A DNA stretch of 64,000 nucleotides, taken from assembly GCA_963747105.1 (NCBI GenBank), contig CAVVEC010000008.1, positions 1 through 64,000 on the forward strand, in the 5' to 3' direction. Shown here one piece after another: positions 18,582 through 27,763 of this stretch (the first letter of the stretch is position 1; each line of letters opens with the position of its first letter). This stretch comes from CAVVEC01 sp963747105 (GTDB lineage Bacteria > Acidobacteriota > Terriglobia > Terriglobales > Acidobacteriaceae). The notes under the pieces are model-generated. The model searched no databases, was not told the origin of the DNA, and saw nothing but the letters and a program-made list of their open reading frames with translations. A program made the translations under genes and the position numbers.

Positions 18582-20114
18582 TCACTGCTGCGTTGACGGC
18601 GGTGTCTGCTTCTCCGGCGGGATGGGAATTCTGCCCTCGGTATCGTAGAACTGCCTGGGTCCATGATCCGACTTGGCATTGGGCAGACGGCTGTTCGCCG
18701 ACCGAACTGAAGTACGGTCCGTTTCCTTCCTCAATCTCGGCCAGCCCCATCGCGGGCGTGTACATCGCTTCGTTGAACTTTGAGTTGACGGGCTTGAAGC
18801 GCTTTCGCGAAAACTCCAAATGCTTTTCCATTAATGTAGGAGGTAGAAATGTAATCTCCCACCATGTAGCCCAGCGTGGTATTGGGCAGCCAAAGCACAT
18901 TCATTCCGCCGGCGAGCTTCTTGGCGGAGGTCCAAGTCTTGCCGTTATCGGTGGAGGAAACAAACCCGGCTCCCAATTTACAGGTTGACGTTGTGCAGTT
19001 GGCAACGGGATAGAAGTAGTAGGTCAGTCCCAGATGAGTGCTGTTGCCGGAAGTGGATTGATCCACGGCAATGCCGGGAAGAAAGTGGTCCACCGTGCTG
19101 GACATAGGATCAATCGGAATGCGGCTCATCCTTCGACCAGCTCTTCCCATCCTTTGAACTGCTCATCACGATATCGTTGGAGGAGCAGTTCTGGCGGAAA
19201 CTGCAGTCCCACCAAGCCACGTAGACTGTGCCATCGCTACCCACCTCCGCCGAAGGCAATACGTAGACCGCCCTCAAATTGCCAGCGATGGCGTGATCGT
19301 TCTGGTTGGCAATGGTGCCCACGTTGCCCCAGGTTTTGCCGCCGTCTGTGGAAGTGTAGAACTGTATTCCGTTGCCAAGAAAGGGCACAACGACAGTACC
19401 ATTGGTCTGAACCACGGGCTGGCCGCCCAGTCCGATGGCGTTGTTCACACTGTAGGCAGAACTCCAGGTCTGGCCGCCATCGGTCGAAGTGGTCATCATC
19501 ACCTGATCCCCGATGCCCGCATCTTCCCATTCGATATAGCAGTGGCCATAGTACTTGCTGGTGGAAGTGTTGTCGCAGGTAATCCAGTCCTTGTCGGCGA
19601 ACGAACTCGTGCTGTTCGCGGTAACCGGCTTATTCCAGTTGATACCGTCGGCGGAACTGCTCACCAGAAGAATGGTGTTGCCATTGGCATCGGAAATGCC
19701 GAGCGAACTGATGAGCCAGACCCCGTGATGGGAGTCATAGACGACCGAGGCATCGCTCGCTGCGTTGAACTTTCCGCCTTTGTAAAACGTCGTCAGGCCC
19801 GGCAGGAAGCCGTTTTTCCAGGATGAGCCGCCGTCGGTTGAAGTGGCGAATCCAATATCGGAGGCGCCTCCGTTAGCGTAGCGCCTTCCTACCTGGAAGG
19901 CGGAAACGAACATAGAACCGAACGAGTAAGTGTCAGGTTCAACTTCGGTGGCGTGTTGCATGCCCGAGTTCTTGAACGTATCGGTGCTGAGCTTCTGCAG
20001 CTTGACTTGCGCTTGTGCGGCACCGTTCAGCGCGACCAAAACCGCGAGGGCCAGGACCGGGGTTAGAAGAGCAAATACAGAACCTGCGTAGAGACGGGGA
20101 ATTTTTCGATTCAT
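18582..20114 (-). pseudogene. Secreted BNR-repeat (sialidase-fold) protein, copy A, frameshifted
   Basis: First of four tandem paralogues. Signal peptide at 1-36 (LLTPVLALAVLVALNGAAQA), then a beta-propeller-like body with Asp-box motifs (STDGGSSWKNG, STDGGQTWSS, STDGGKTWGN, SKDGKSWSK). The frame breaks near 19130 (one extra base; SKDGKSWSKDEP should continue to RIPIDPMSSTVDHFLPG), near 18810 and near 18690. The true C terminus is QFYDTEGRIPIPPEKQTPPS and ends at 18582. About 510 residues when repaired, like the intact copies B and D. Exo-alpha-sialidase is the usual database label, but I do not see the FRIP motif at the start, so substrate is unknown. Confidence 0.8.
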
Positions 20115-20309
20115 CAGAGTTTCCTTATAAGTTCAGATTTGGACGCGCGGGCTGGTGCGACCTTAAGGGGAGCGCATCAGGTCCACCGGCGCGGCGCCTG
20201 ACTGCCGTTCGTCTGGGCAATATATGCCGGCGATCCAAGGCTGTCTGTGAGAAACATCACATTGGCCGCCGGACAGGCCACATCCAGAAACCCCAGCCCA
20301 AAGAGCAGA

Positions 20310-20340
20310 AAGCCGCCAACTAGAACTCCGTTGGCGGCTT
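20310..20340 (-). terminator. Rho-independent terminator of BNR gene B
   Basis: On the minus strand AAGCCGCCAAC and GTTGGCGGCTT form an 11-base perfect stem with a nine-base loop, followed by TCTGCTCTTT, 15 bases after the stop of copy B. Confidence 0.7.
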
Positions 20341-20355
20341 CCCTTAAAGCGATGA

Positions 20356-21900
20356 CTACTTCTGCCTCTGAGGCGGAGTCAGCTTCTCCGGCGGAATCTG
20401 GACGCGGCCTTCGTCGTCGTAGTAGAACTTCATTACGTGATCTGACTTCGCGCCGGGCACGGGCTTCTCGCCTTGAGAGCTGAAGCGTCGGGCGCCAGGA
20501 GCTGGCAGCAGAGGATCCTTGGTGGTGTACATAGCCTCGTCAAGCAACCCGTGGGAGGGCGCGTGAGCCACCGCGAATATGCCGAACGGGTTGCTATTCG
20601 TATAGGTAACCCCAATGTAGTCGGCGACCATATATCCTGCGTCGGAGAGCGGCAGCCAGGTCAACTGCATGGGGCCCGCCAGTTGTTGTCCCGCAGTCCA
20701 GGTATTGCCGCCATCTTGCGAATTGGTAAAACCTACTTCCAACTTGCAGGAACTTCCACAGGCTGAGACCGGGTAATAGTAATAAACCACAGTAAGGTTC
20801 GCGGTGCCGCCGGAAGTAGACGGGTCCGCCCCGATTCCGGGTAGGAAATGGTCCACTGTGCTGGTTTTGGGGTCAATCGGGATGCGGGTAACGGAACTCC
20901 AGTTCTTTCCGTCGGTGGAGGTACTCATCACAACATCATTGGCGGGGCAGCCGTTGCGAAAACGGCAATCCGACCATACGACATAAACGGTCCCGGCGCC
21001 GTCAATTGTTACCCCAGGCAGGTCAAAACCAGTGCGGATGTTCCCATCTTCTCCGTGGTTTGTGATGCTCGCCACGGTTACCGTTGTGCTCCACGTCTTG
21101 CCTCCATCGGTCGAACGAAAGGCATCGATGCCGCCGCCCTGGAAGGGGACAATGACCGTACCATTGGGCTGAACTACGGGTTCCGCCCCAAGTCCGCCGG
21201 CATGGTCGGCCGATGATTTACCGGCGCTCCAGGTCTTGCCGCCGTCGCTGGAGACGCTCATCAAGACCTCTCCACTGCCATAGGCCTGATCCCATTCCGT
21301 ATAGCAGTTGCCATAGTACGGACTCGTGGAGGTGTTATCGCAGGTGGTCCAATTCTTGTCGTCCTCATGGGTGGAATCAATGACGACCGGTTTGCCCCAG
21401 TGGATGCCGTCTGCGGAGCGGCTCACGGCTACGTCTCCGATGACGCCTGAGTTTTCCTGGCCGATGAGGGGAAGCGTCGAAATCAGCCATTCTCCGTGTT
21501 TAGCGTCGTAGGCAACCGAGGGGTCTGCTGCCCACCCGTATGGCGTTTTGCCACGCTTGTAGTTCTTGGTCAGGCCGGGAAGGACGCCGTACGTCCATGT
21601 CTTACCTCCATCCGTCGAGGTAGACCACCCAATGTCACCGCTGCCCCATCCGATTGAGCCGGGTACGCGGGCTACGTGGAAAGTGCCCACGATGGTGTTC
21701 CCCCAAGCAAAGAAGTCGGGCTCCACTTCGGTCCGATGGACGCTGTCGGAGTTGTGAAGCGTGTCAACGCTGATCTTAACCAGAGGGTATTTTGCCTGCG
21801 CCTGCGCCGACGTGACCAGTAGCAGGGGAATCGCGAGCAGCAGCGTCAAAATTGCAAAGGGGGTATTTCCTGCATGAAAACTGTGGAATCTTCGATTCAT
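20356..21900 (-). CDS. Secreted BNR-repeat (sialidase-fold) protein, copy B
   Basis: Intact paralogue of 514 residues. ATG at 21900 (MNRRFHSFHAG), preceded by GAGGAAAA ribosome site, gives a signal peptide ending near SAQAQA; an in-frame ATG at 21930 would extend upstream of that site and is rejected. The body carries Asp boxes (STDGGKTWTY, SSDGGKTWSA, STDGGKTWST, STDGKNWSS, SQDGGNTWTA) and the family blocks TEVEPDFFAWGNTIVGTFHV, RIPIDPKTSTVDHFLPGIG and WLPLSDAGYMVADYI. Exported; probable six-bladed propeller. Own terminator downstream, so transcribed singly. Carbohydrate or glycoprotein binding or hydrolysis is the best guess; no catalytic set is confirmed. Confidence 0.85.
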   Translation of the reverse strand: MNRRFHSFHAGNTPFAILTLLLAIPLLLVTSAQAQAKYPLVKISVDTLHNSDSVHRTEVEPDFFAWGNTIVGTFHVARVPGSIGWGSGDIGWSTSTDGGKTWTYGVLPGLTKNYKRGKTPYGWAADPSVAYDAKHGEWLISTLPLIGQENSGVIGDVAVSRSADGIHWGKPVVIDSTHEDDKNWTTCDNTSTSPYYGNCYTEWDQAYGSGEVLMSVSSDGGKTWSAGKSSADHAGGLGAEPVVQPNGTVIVPFQGGGIDAFRSTDGGKTWSTTVTVASITNHGEDGNIRTGFDLPGVTIDGAGTVYVVWSDCRFRNGCPANDVVMSTSTDGKNWSSVTRIPIDPKTSTVDHFLPGIGADPSTSGGTANLTVVYYYYPVSACGSSCKLEVGFTNSQDGGNTWTAGQQLAGPMQLTWLPLSDAGYMVADYIGVTYTNSNPFGIFAVAHAPSHGLLDEAMYTTKDPLLPAPGARRFSSQGEKPVPGAKSDHVMKFYYDDEGRVQIPPEKLTPPQRQK

Positions 21901-21989
21901 CAGATTTTCCTCGCTAAGCTGAAGTTTCAAGTCCGCAGGTCATTCGTTTCCTGTGGCCGCCACCAGGGGCGACGGCCACCTTCACAGTT

Positions 21990-23524
21990 CTATTTCTGCC
22001 TCGTCGAGGGAATACGCCTCCGCGACAGCAGTTGCTTGGACGGAGGGATCGGGTACTCCCCATCGTCGTCATAGTACTTCCACACGTAGCGTCCCTTCAC
22101 GTTCGACAGAGGTTTCTCCCCCTTGGAACTGAAGCGTTGTCCATTTCTCGCCGCGACCAGAGGATTCTTGGTGGTGTACATGGCTTCGTTAAACAAGCCC
22201 TTGGAAGGGGCTTTGGCCACGGCGAATACGCCGAATGGATTTCCGTTGGCGAACGCCACCGCGAGGTAGTCGGCCACCATCAGCCCGTTCTGCGATTGCG
22301 GCAACCAGCTTAGCTGCATCGGTCCGGCCAGTTCCTGTCCTTTGGTCCAAGTCTGGCCTCCATCCTGCGAGGTGGTAAATCCAACGAACAGTTTGCAGGA
22401 ACCTCCGCAGCTCGCGACCGGATAATAATAGTAGGTCAGGGCGAGGTGAGCGGTTTTTCCGGACGTGGCGAGGTCAACCCCAATACCAGGGATAAAGTGG
22501 TCCACCGTGCTCTTGAGTGGGTCGATCGGAATACGGCTGATCTTGCTCCAGGTCTTGCCATCGGTCGAGGTGCTCATCACTATGTCATCGGTGGGGCAGC
22601 CGCTCCCGCGAAAACTGCAATCCGGCCACACTACGTAGATCTTCCCCGCGCCATCGATAGTTGCGGAAGGCAACCCGGGGCTGCGCAGCCCGCCATCCTC
22701 GCCGCGAAACTGTTGGTTGGCAATTAGCACGGTGCTGCCCCAACTCTTGCCGCCGTTCGTCGAACTAAAGGCGACCATGCCACCGAAGCCATCGATCGGC
22801 ACCACGACCGTACCGTTGGGCTGAACCAGCGGCTGCCCGCCGAGTCCGGCCCCCCCGTCCGCCGTGTTCTGGCCAGCGCTCCAGGTCTTACCTCCGTCGG
22901 TGGACGTGCTCATGATAAATTAGTCGCCTGTCTCGGTTCGTCCCATTCCACATAGCAATTGCCATAATGGGGGCTGGTGGAAGTGGTGTCGCAGGTGACC
23001 CATTCTTTATCGTCGGAGCCGCTCTGGTCGACGATGACTGGCTTTCCCCAGTGAAGCCCATCGTTGGAGATGCTAATACCGACAGCTTCTCCGTTGTTGT
23101 TCACGATAGGCAGAGTCGAGATCAGCCAGACTCCATGCTTTGGGTCGTAAGCCGCGGCGGGATCGCTCGCCGCTGTGAAGCTGCCTCCCTTGTAATTATC
23201 CGTGAGGCCTGGAAGAAGGCCATGGGTCCAAGTCTTGCCTGCGTCGGTGGAAGTCGCAAATCCCACGTCAGCGCCGCCGCCGTCAGGAACGCGAGCTACC
23301 TGAAAGGTACTGACAATGGTAGAGCCCCAGGAGTATGTATCCGGTTCGACCTCGGTTTTGTGCTCGCTGTCAGAGTTGTGGAAGGTATCGGTACTGAGCT
23401 TCACCAGTGGGAATGACGATTGTGCCGGAGCTACCATTGCGGTCGCGATTGCAAACGCCAGCACGGCTACGATGAGAGCGAGTTTATTCTTCGCATGTTC
23501 AGAACGACAGGGGATTCGATTCAT
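21990..23524 (-). pseudogene. Secreted BNR-repeat (sialidase-fold) protein, copy C, frameshifted
   Basis: Third paralogue, start ATG at 23524 (MNRIPCRSEHAKNKLAL, signal peptide ending near MVAPAQSS). The frame is open to NCYVEWDEPRQATNLS-stop at 22910 and resumes in another frame at MSTSTDGGKTWSAGQ (22913) to the stop at 21990. The alternative frame just upstream also has a TAA, so the lesion is more than one base. Domain order and motifs match copies B and D, including RIPIDPLKSTVDHFIPGIG and the tail YDDDGEYPIPPS. A weak GTGGCCG/CGGCCAC stem lies downstream near 21956-21983. Confidence 0.8.
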
Positions 23525-23576
23525 CAGATTTTCCTCATACGCTGGGAGTTTTACCGCCTGCAAAACCGCTGCGGTT

Positions 23577-23622
23577 GGAATGGGGAGGTCATTCGCCGAC
23601 GCAACGAGGCGCGGTAGTAGTA
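23577..23622 (-). promoter_or_regulatory. Conserved leader block upstream of BNR copy C
   Basis: 46 bases nearly identical to 25271-25315 upstream of copy D, differing by one missing base. Conservation outside coding sequence, at about the same distance from each start (roughly 50 bases), suggests a shared promoter or 5' leader control element duplicated with the genes. Confidence 0.45.
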
Positions 23623-23687
23623 ACGCGTGTGCCGAAGATACACCAGGAACTGAGCGCTGTCAACGGGAAGCATGCCTATAACAAAGA

Positions 23688-23714
23688 CACCGCCGGCACC
23701 TGATGCCGGCGGTG
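23688..23714 (-). terminator. Terminator of BNR gene D
   Basis: CACCGCCGGCA and TGCCGGCGGTG form an 11-base perfect stem with a five-base loop, followed on the minus strand by TCTTTGTT, 16 bases past the stop of copy D. Confidence 0.7.
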
Positions 23715-23729
23715 ACAATTCAGGCCAAG

Positions 23730-25226
23730 TTACTTCCTCGAGGAGCTGTCAGGAGGCCGCTTGGCTGGCTCTCTCTCCGTATCGTGGAACTTTGTCCACG
23801 GGTGCTCAGAGGAAGTAATGCGCAGCCGTTTCTCTCCCTTAGAGCTGAATCGAGGCTCGTCCGCCGCCACCAGAAGAGGATCTTTGGTCGTGTAGGCGGC
23901 CTCGTTGAGCAGGTTCTTCGACGGCGCTTTCGCCACCATAAATACTCCAAACGGTTTGCCGTCCACGTAGGAGGAAGAAATGTAGTCGGCAACCATCGGT
24001 CCTGAAAATGTCTGCGGAAGCCAGCTTATTTTCATTGGGCCAGCCAGTTGCTTGCCCCCGGTCCAAGTCTGGCCGCCGTCTTGCGAGGTGGTAAATCCTA
24101 CGTCCAAGTCGCAGGTGCTGTCCGTGCAGCTGGCGTCAGGGTAGTAATAGTAAGTGACAGTGAGGTGAGCCGTCTTACCGGAGGTAGAGCGGTCCACAGC
24201 CAATCCCGGGAAGAAGTGATCTACAGTGCTCTTGAGCGAATCAATTGGAATGCGCACCACCTTGCTCCATTTCTGGCCGTCCGTGGAGGTGCTCATCACG
24301 ATGTCATTGGGAGCGCTATTCGGGCAGCCTGAACGGAAACTGCAATCGGACCATACCACGTAAAGCTTGCCGCCTCCATCAATACCGGTGGAGGGGAAAG
24401 GCAATCCTACGCTGCGCAGGCTGCTGTTTCCGTTGTAGGTATTGACCTGGGAAATCGTCACCGTATTGCCCCAACTCTTGCCGCCATCGGTGGACGTGAA
24501 CGCCTGCATCGCGCTCCCCAGGAATGGGACCACGGCCGTGCCGTTCGGCAGCACCAGTTGTTCCGCTCCGGTACCGTAGGCCCCGTTGGCAGTCTTGGGT
24601 GCTCCCCAAGTCAACCCGCCATCCGTAGAGGTACTCATGTAGACGCCGGCCCACTCTGTATAGCAGTTGCCATAGTAGGGGCTGGTCGAGGTGTTGTCGC
24701 ACGTGATCCAGTTCTTGTCGTCGCCGCCGCTGCTGTCCACCATGATTACCTTGCCCCAATGGAGCCCGTCTTTGGAGCGGCTGACCCCCACGTCGACCGA
24801 TCCGTCGCTGGCGATGGGCAGGCTGGAATATAACCAGTAGCCGTGTTTAGCGTCGTAAACAATCGAAGCGTCGCTGGCCGCGGAAAAGCTGCCGCCTTTG
24901 TAATTGTCGGTCAGGCCCGGAAGATAGCCCTGCGTCCAGGTTTTGCCGGCGTCGATGGTCGTGGAAAAGCCCAGGTCCGCGCCTCCACCACCAAAAACAC
25001 GCGCCACCTGAAAAGCAGCGACCATCGTCGAACCCCAGGAGTAAGTGTCCGGTTCGACTTCGGTTTTATGCTGGCTGGCTGAGTTGTGAAACATGTCTAC
25101 ACTGATCTTTACCAGCGGATACTGCGCCTGTGCCCCGGCGGCCCCGACTAGCGAAAGAGCCAATGCCAATACCGCGATAAAGAAAGCAAACCCCTGACTT
25201 TGCGACCTGCAAGAAGCTCGATTCAT
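23730..25226 (-). CDS. Secreted BNR-repeat (sialidase-fold) protein, copy D
   Basis: Intact paralogue of 498 residues (MNRASCRSQSQGFAFF, signal peptide ending near GAAGAQAQ). Asp boxes include STDGGLTWGA, STDGGKSWGN, STDGQKWSK and SQDGGQTWTG; the blocks TEVEPDTYSWGSTMVAAFQV, RIPIDSLKSTVDHFFPGLA and GPMVADYISSSYV are shared with the others. Several paired cysteines (CDNTSTSPYYGNC, CSFRSGC, CTDSTC) suggest disulfides after export. Upstream block at 25271-25315 is shared with copy C. It is the first gene of the array in transcription direction and may be the parental copy. Confidence 0.85.
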   Translation of the reverse strand: MNRASCRSQSQGFAFFIAVLALALSLVGAAGAQAQYPLVKISVDMFHNSASQHKTEVEPDTYSWGSTMVAAFQVARVFGGGGADLGFSTTIDAGKTWTQGYLPGLTDNYKGGSFSAASDASIVYDAKHGYWLYSSLPIASDGSVDVGVSRSKDGLHWGKVIMVDSSGGDDKNWITCDNTSTSPYYGNCYTEWAGVYMSTSTDGGLTWGAPKTANGAYGTGAEQLVLPNGTAVVPFLGSAMQAFTSTDGGKSWGNTVTISQVNTYNGNSSLRSVGLPFPSTGIDGGGKLYVVWSDCSFRSGCPNSAPNDIVMSTSTDGQKWSKVVRIPIDSLKSTVDHFFPGLAVDRSTSGKTAHLTVTYYYYPDASCTDSTCDLDVGFTTSQDGGQTWTGGKQLAGPMKISWLPQTFSGPMVADYISSSYVDGKPFGVFMVAKAPSKNLLNEAAYTTKDPLLVAADEPRFSSKGEKRLRITSSEHPWTKFHDTEREPAKRPPDSSSRK

Positions 25227-25270
25227 GAGGATTGTCCTGGCAAGCTAGAAATTTACCGCCCGCCGCGACT

Positions 25271-25315
25271 GGAATGGGGAGGTCATTGCCGACGCAACGA
25301 GGCGCGGTAGTAGTA
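25271..25315 (-). promoter_or_regulatory. Conserved leader block upstream of BNR copy D
   Basis: Partner of the block at 23577-23622; same sequence apart from one base deleted. Confidence 0.45.
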
Positions 25316-25472
25316 CGGCCCGGACGATACATCGGGAGTTCGGGTGTTGTCAATGTGCAGAATTTTTCACCTTTTTGTAAACCACCACCCAGAAGCCACC
25401 CGCCCCGGTCTCGGTTAGTCACTTAGCACGCCAAACTCCTGGCCATACAATCGAGCTGGGAGGAAATCTTCA

Positions 25473-26315
25473 ATGGCCATCTTCAATGAGGGGCGCGGCA
25501 AGGTCATTAATGCCGATGGCAGCCCGGCACTTCGCTTGATCGGGATCGCTATCGTGGCATTTGTGGTGGTGGTTCTGCTGTTCGCTTCCGTGGCCAGGGT
25601 AGGATCCGGTCACGTCGGCGTGCTCACGCTATTTGGCCGCGTGACCGGTGAGGTTCTGCCCGAAGGCATTCACCTGGTGAATCCCTTCAAGGAAAATAAC
25701 GAGATGTCCATCCGCACGCAGGAAATCAAGGAGTCGGCCAGTGTGCCCTCCAGTGAAGGCCTGGTCATGAATCTTGACACGTCCCTGATCTACCATGTGG
25801 ACCCCGGGAAGGCTTCGGACGTGTACCAGAAGATCGGCCCTACTTATGAGACCACGCTGATTGAACCCAATTTGCGCGCGGCGATTCGCGAAGCTACCGC
25901 CTCGCACTCGGCCAACGCTCTTTACACGGGCGAACGCGAGATGGTGGCGAAGCAAATCTACGATCGGCTCGCCGGGCTACTCGGTCAGCGGGGATTTATT
26001 GTGGAAAGCATTTTGTTGCGAGACATTCAGTTGCCTGCGACATTGAAGACCTCGATTGAAGCCAAGCAGCAGGCTGAGCAGGAGGCCCTCGCCATGAGCT
26101 TTCGCCTGCAGAAGGAAACCCAGGAAGCGCAGCGCAAGCGCATTGAAGCCGAAGGTATTCGAGACTTCCAGAAGATCGTGGCCGAGGGCATCAGCCCGCA
26201 ACTTCTGGAGTGGAAGGGCATTGAGGCAACTGAGACCCTCGCCAAGAGTGCGAACAGCAAGGTGGTGGTGATTGGAAACAGCAAGAACGGCCTGCCGCTG
26301 ATTCTGGGACAGTAG
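25473..26315 (+). CDS. SPFH/prohibitin-family membrane protein
   Basis: Band-7 (SPFH) protein, 280 residues. One membrane helix near the N terminus (about 20-42, LIGIAIVAFVVVVLLFASVA), then the SPFH domain (VGVLTLFGRVTGEVLPEGIH, VPSSEGLVMNLDTSLIYHVD, LRAAIREATASHSANALYT) and a charged helical C-terminal region (EAKQQAEQEALAMSFRLQKE) that drives oligomerisation. Prohibitin-like proteins form large rings that scaffold membrane proteases; whether it partners FtsH here is not shown. Ribosome site GGGAGGAAA ahead of the ATG. Monocistronic. Confidence 0.88.
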   Translation: MAIFNEGRGKVINADGSPALRLIGIAIVAFVVVVLLFASVARVGSGHVGVLTLFGRVTGEVLPEGIHLVNPFKENNEMSIRTQEIKESASVPSSEGLVMNLDTSLIYHVDPGKASDVYQKIGPTYETTLIEPNLRAAIREATASHSANALYTGEREMVAKQIYDRLAGLLGQRGFIVESILLRDIQLPATLKTSIEAKQQAEQEALAMSFRLQKETQEAQRKRIEAEGIRDFQKIVAEGISPQLLEWKGIEATETLAKSANSKVVVIGNSKNGLPLILGQ

Positions 26316-26343
26316 ACTGCTCGGCTCGACCCTAGGTTGGTCT

Positions 26344-26371
26344 AGACGGGCGGGGACGCCCGTCCTCCATC
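26344..26371. repeat. REP element (third copy of the RAYT-linked palindrome)
   Basis: Starts AGACGGGCGGGGACGCCCGT and ends CCTCCATCG. Same sequence and orientation as the REP at 32128-32156, apart from one A/G change in the loop and one base near the end. Confidence 0.65.
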
Positions 26372-26403
26372 GGATGAAACAGTCCCGCTGATACCATAGC
26401 TTC

Positions 26404-27471
26404 GTGCCCCCGCTGCTCGATGTCCGCCATCTGACAGTTGAATTTGCTGCAAAATCAAAGACGGGAGCACCAGCGCCCGCGGATTCATCGAGAAGCGCGA
26501 ACGACCCCACCCAAGCAAAACCGGATTGGGTGGGGCACCCCGCATCAACCGCAGCGGTTCGGAATCTCAGTCTCACCATTGCTCCCCGTGAAGTTCTTGG
26601 ATTAGTCGGTGAATCCGGCTCCGGCAAGTCCGTGACTTCGCTCGCCCTGATGCGCCTGCTCCCGCCACAGGCACGGGCCACGGGTGAAATCCTGTACACG
26701 GATGAGAACGGAGCCTGCCGCGATCTGTTACGGATTCCCGACGAAGAGATGCGCAGCCTGCGCGGATCAAACATCGCCATGATTTTTCAGGAGCCCATGA
26801 CGGCGCTCAACCCGGTGATGCGCGTGGGTGATCAGATTGCAGAGGCCGTCAGCGTGCACGGCCGGGCAACAAGGAAAGAAGCATGGGATCGAGCCGTGGC
26901 GGCCATGGAGGACGTTGCCATTCCGGACCCGGCTCATCGCGCTCGTGACTATCCGCATCAACTCTCCGGCGGCATGCGCCAGCGGGTCATGATCGCTATG
27001 GCCATCGTAAATCGTCCGCAAATATTGATTGCCGACGAGCCTACCACCGCGCTCGATGTCACGATTCAGGCGCAGATTCTCGATCTTCTGGCGGAGCTGC
27101 GAACAAAATTTGGCCTCGCTATGCTCTTTATCTCTCACGATCTGGCGGTGGTCTCGCATGTCGCCGACCGGGTCGCCGTGATGTACGCGGGCAACCTGGT
27201 AGAACTGGGATCGAAGCGCGACATCTTTCATGCTCCGGCGCACCCCTACACGCGCGGGTTGCTGGAGGCTGTGCCGACGTTGAAGACAGATCGCGGTCGT
27301 CCGCTGCGAACGATCGAAGGGACGGTGCCTCCGCTCCAAGCCGTTCCCGCGGGATGCCCGTTCGAACCGCGCTGCGAGTTTCGCATTGCGGAGTGCGCAC
27401 GCAGCCTGCCGCCGCTGCAGGAAGTGGTGTCTGGGCACTGGGCCAGGTGCCCGGTCATCAATCGCAAGTAG
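26404..27471 (+). CDS. Oligopeptide/dipeptide ABC transporter ATP-binding protein (OppD/DppD type)
   Basis: ATPase subunit of a peptide importer. The 355 residues show Walker A GESGSGKS, Q-loop MIFQEPMTALNP, signature LSGGMRQR, Walker B ILIADEPTTALD, the H-loop in LFISHDLAVV, and the OppD/DppD C-terminal extension with FEPRCEFRIAEC, which in homologues binds an iron-sulfur cluster (the family normally has four Cys there). GTG start at 26404. Between the first strand (VRHLTVEFA) and AVRNLSLTI there is an insertion of about 25-30 residues of Pro/Ala/Ser-rich sequence encoded by a palindromic repeat. No permease or second ATPase is next to it, so its transporter partners are elsewhere. Confidence 0.88.
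   Translation: MPPLLDVRHLTVEFAAKSKTGAPAPADSSRSANDPTQAKPDWVGHPASTAAVRNLSLTIAPREVLGLVGESGSGKSVTSLALMRLLPPQARATGEILYTDENGACRDLLRIPDEEMRSLRGSNIAMIFQEPMTALNPVMRVGDQIAEAVSVHGRATRKEAWDRAVAAMEDVAIPDPAHRARDYPHQLSGGMRQRVMIAMAIVNRPQILIADEPTTALDVTIQAQILDLLAELRTKFGLAMLFISHDLAVVSHVADRVAVMYAGNLVELGSKRDIFHAPAHPYTRGLLEAVPTLKTDRGRPLRTIEGTVPPLQAVPAGCPFEPRCEFRIAECARSLPPLQEVVSGHWARCPVINRK
26505..26535. repeat. Palindromic element inside the ABC ATPase gene
   Basis: CCCCACCCAA (26505-26514) pairs perfectly with TTGGGTGGGG (26526-26535) across an 11-base spacer. It belongs to the same motif family as the intergenic palindromes at 9523-9549, but here it is translated in frame as part of residues 34-45. Confidence 0.6.
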
Positions 27472-27515
27472 CGCCGCCATCCGGCGGCTGTCGTGCGCCG
27501 GAATTACCTGGTAAT

Positions 27516-27687
27516 GGCTCGGTTTGAAATGCTGCCTTATGGACGGCGTGATCCTGAGCTTGCGCAGGATCTTGCGTGGAGCGGATAGGCACTTTGGTTG
27601 GCCAATCGTACCGCTGCGCGCGAGAATCCTTCGGGGCTGGAAGTCCCTCAGGATGACGCAGGGTTGAATATTTGCCGAAACTGAGCC
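27516..27687 (+). repeat. MITE-like repeat, copy 1 (172 bp)
   Basis: Ends GGCTCGGTTT and AAACTGAGCC form near-perfect terminal inverted repeats. The interior matches the reverse complement of 34229-34399 over its full length, including ATCCT-G-GCTTGCG, GCGGATA-GCACTTTGG and TCCTTCGGG segments. No open frame; probably a non-autonomous transposable element or a structured dispersed repeat. Confidence 0.65.
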
Positions 27688-27763
27688 ACTACTAATTATC
27701 CGGATGCCGCCGCAGCAGCCCTGGCGCCGGGAGGTCTATAATCGCAATTTTGCCCGGTGATCC

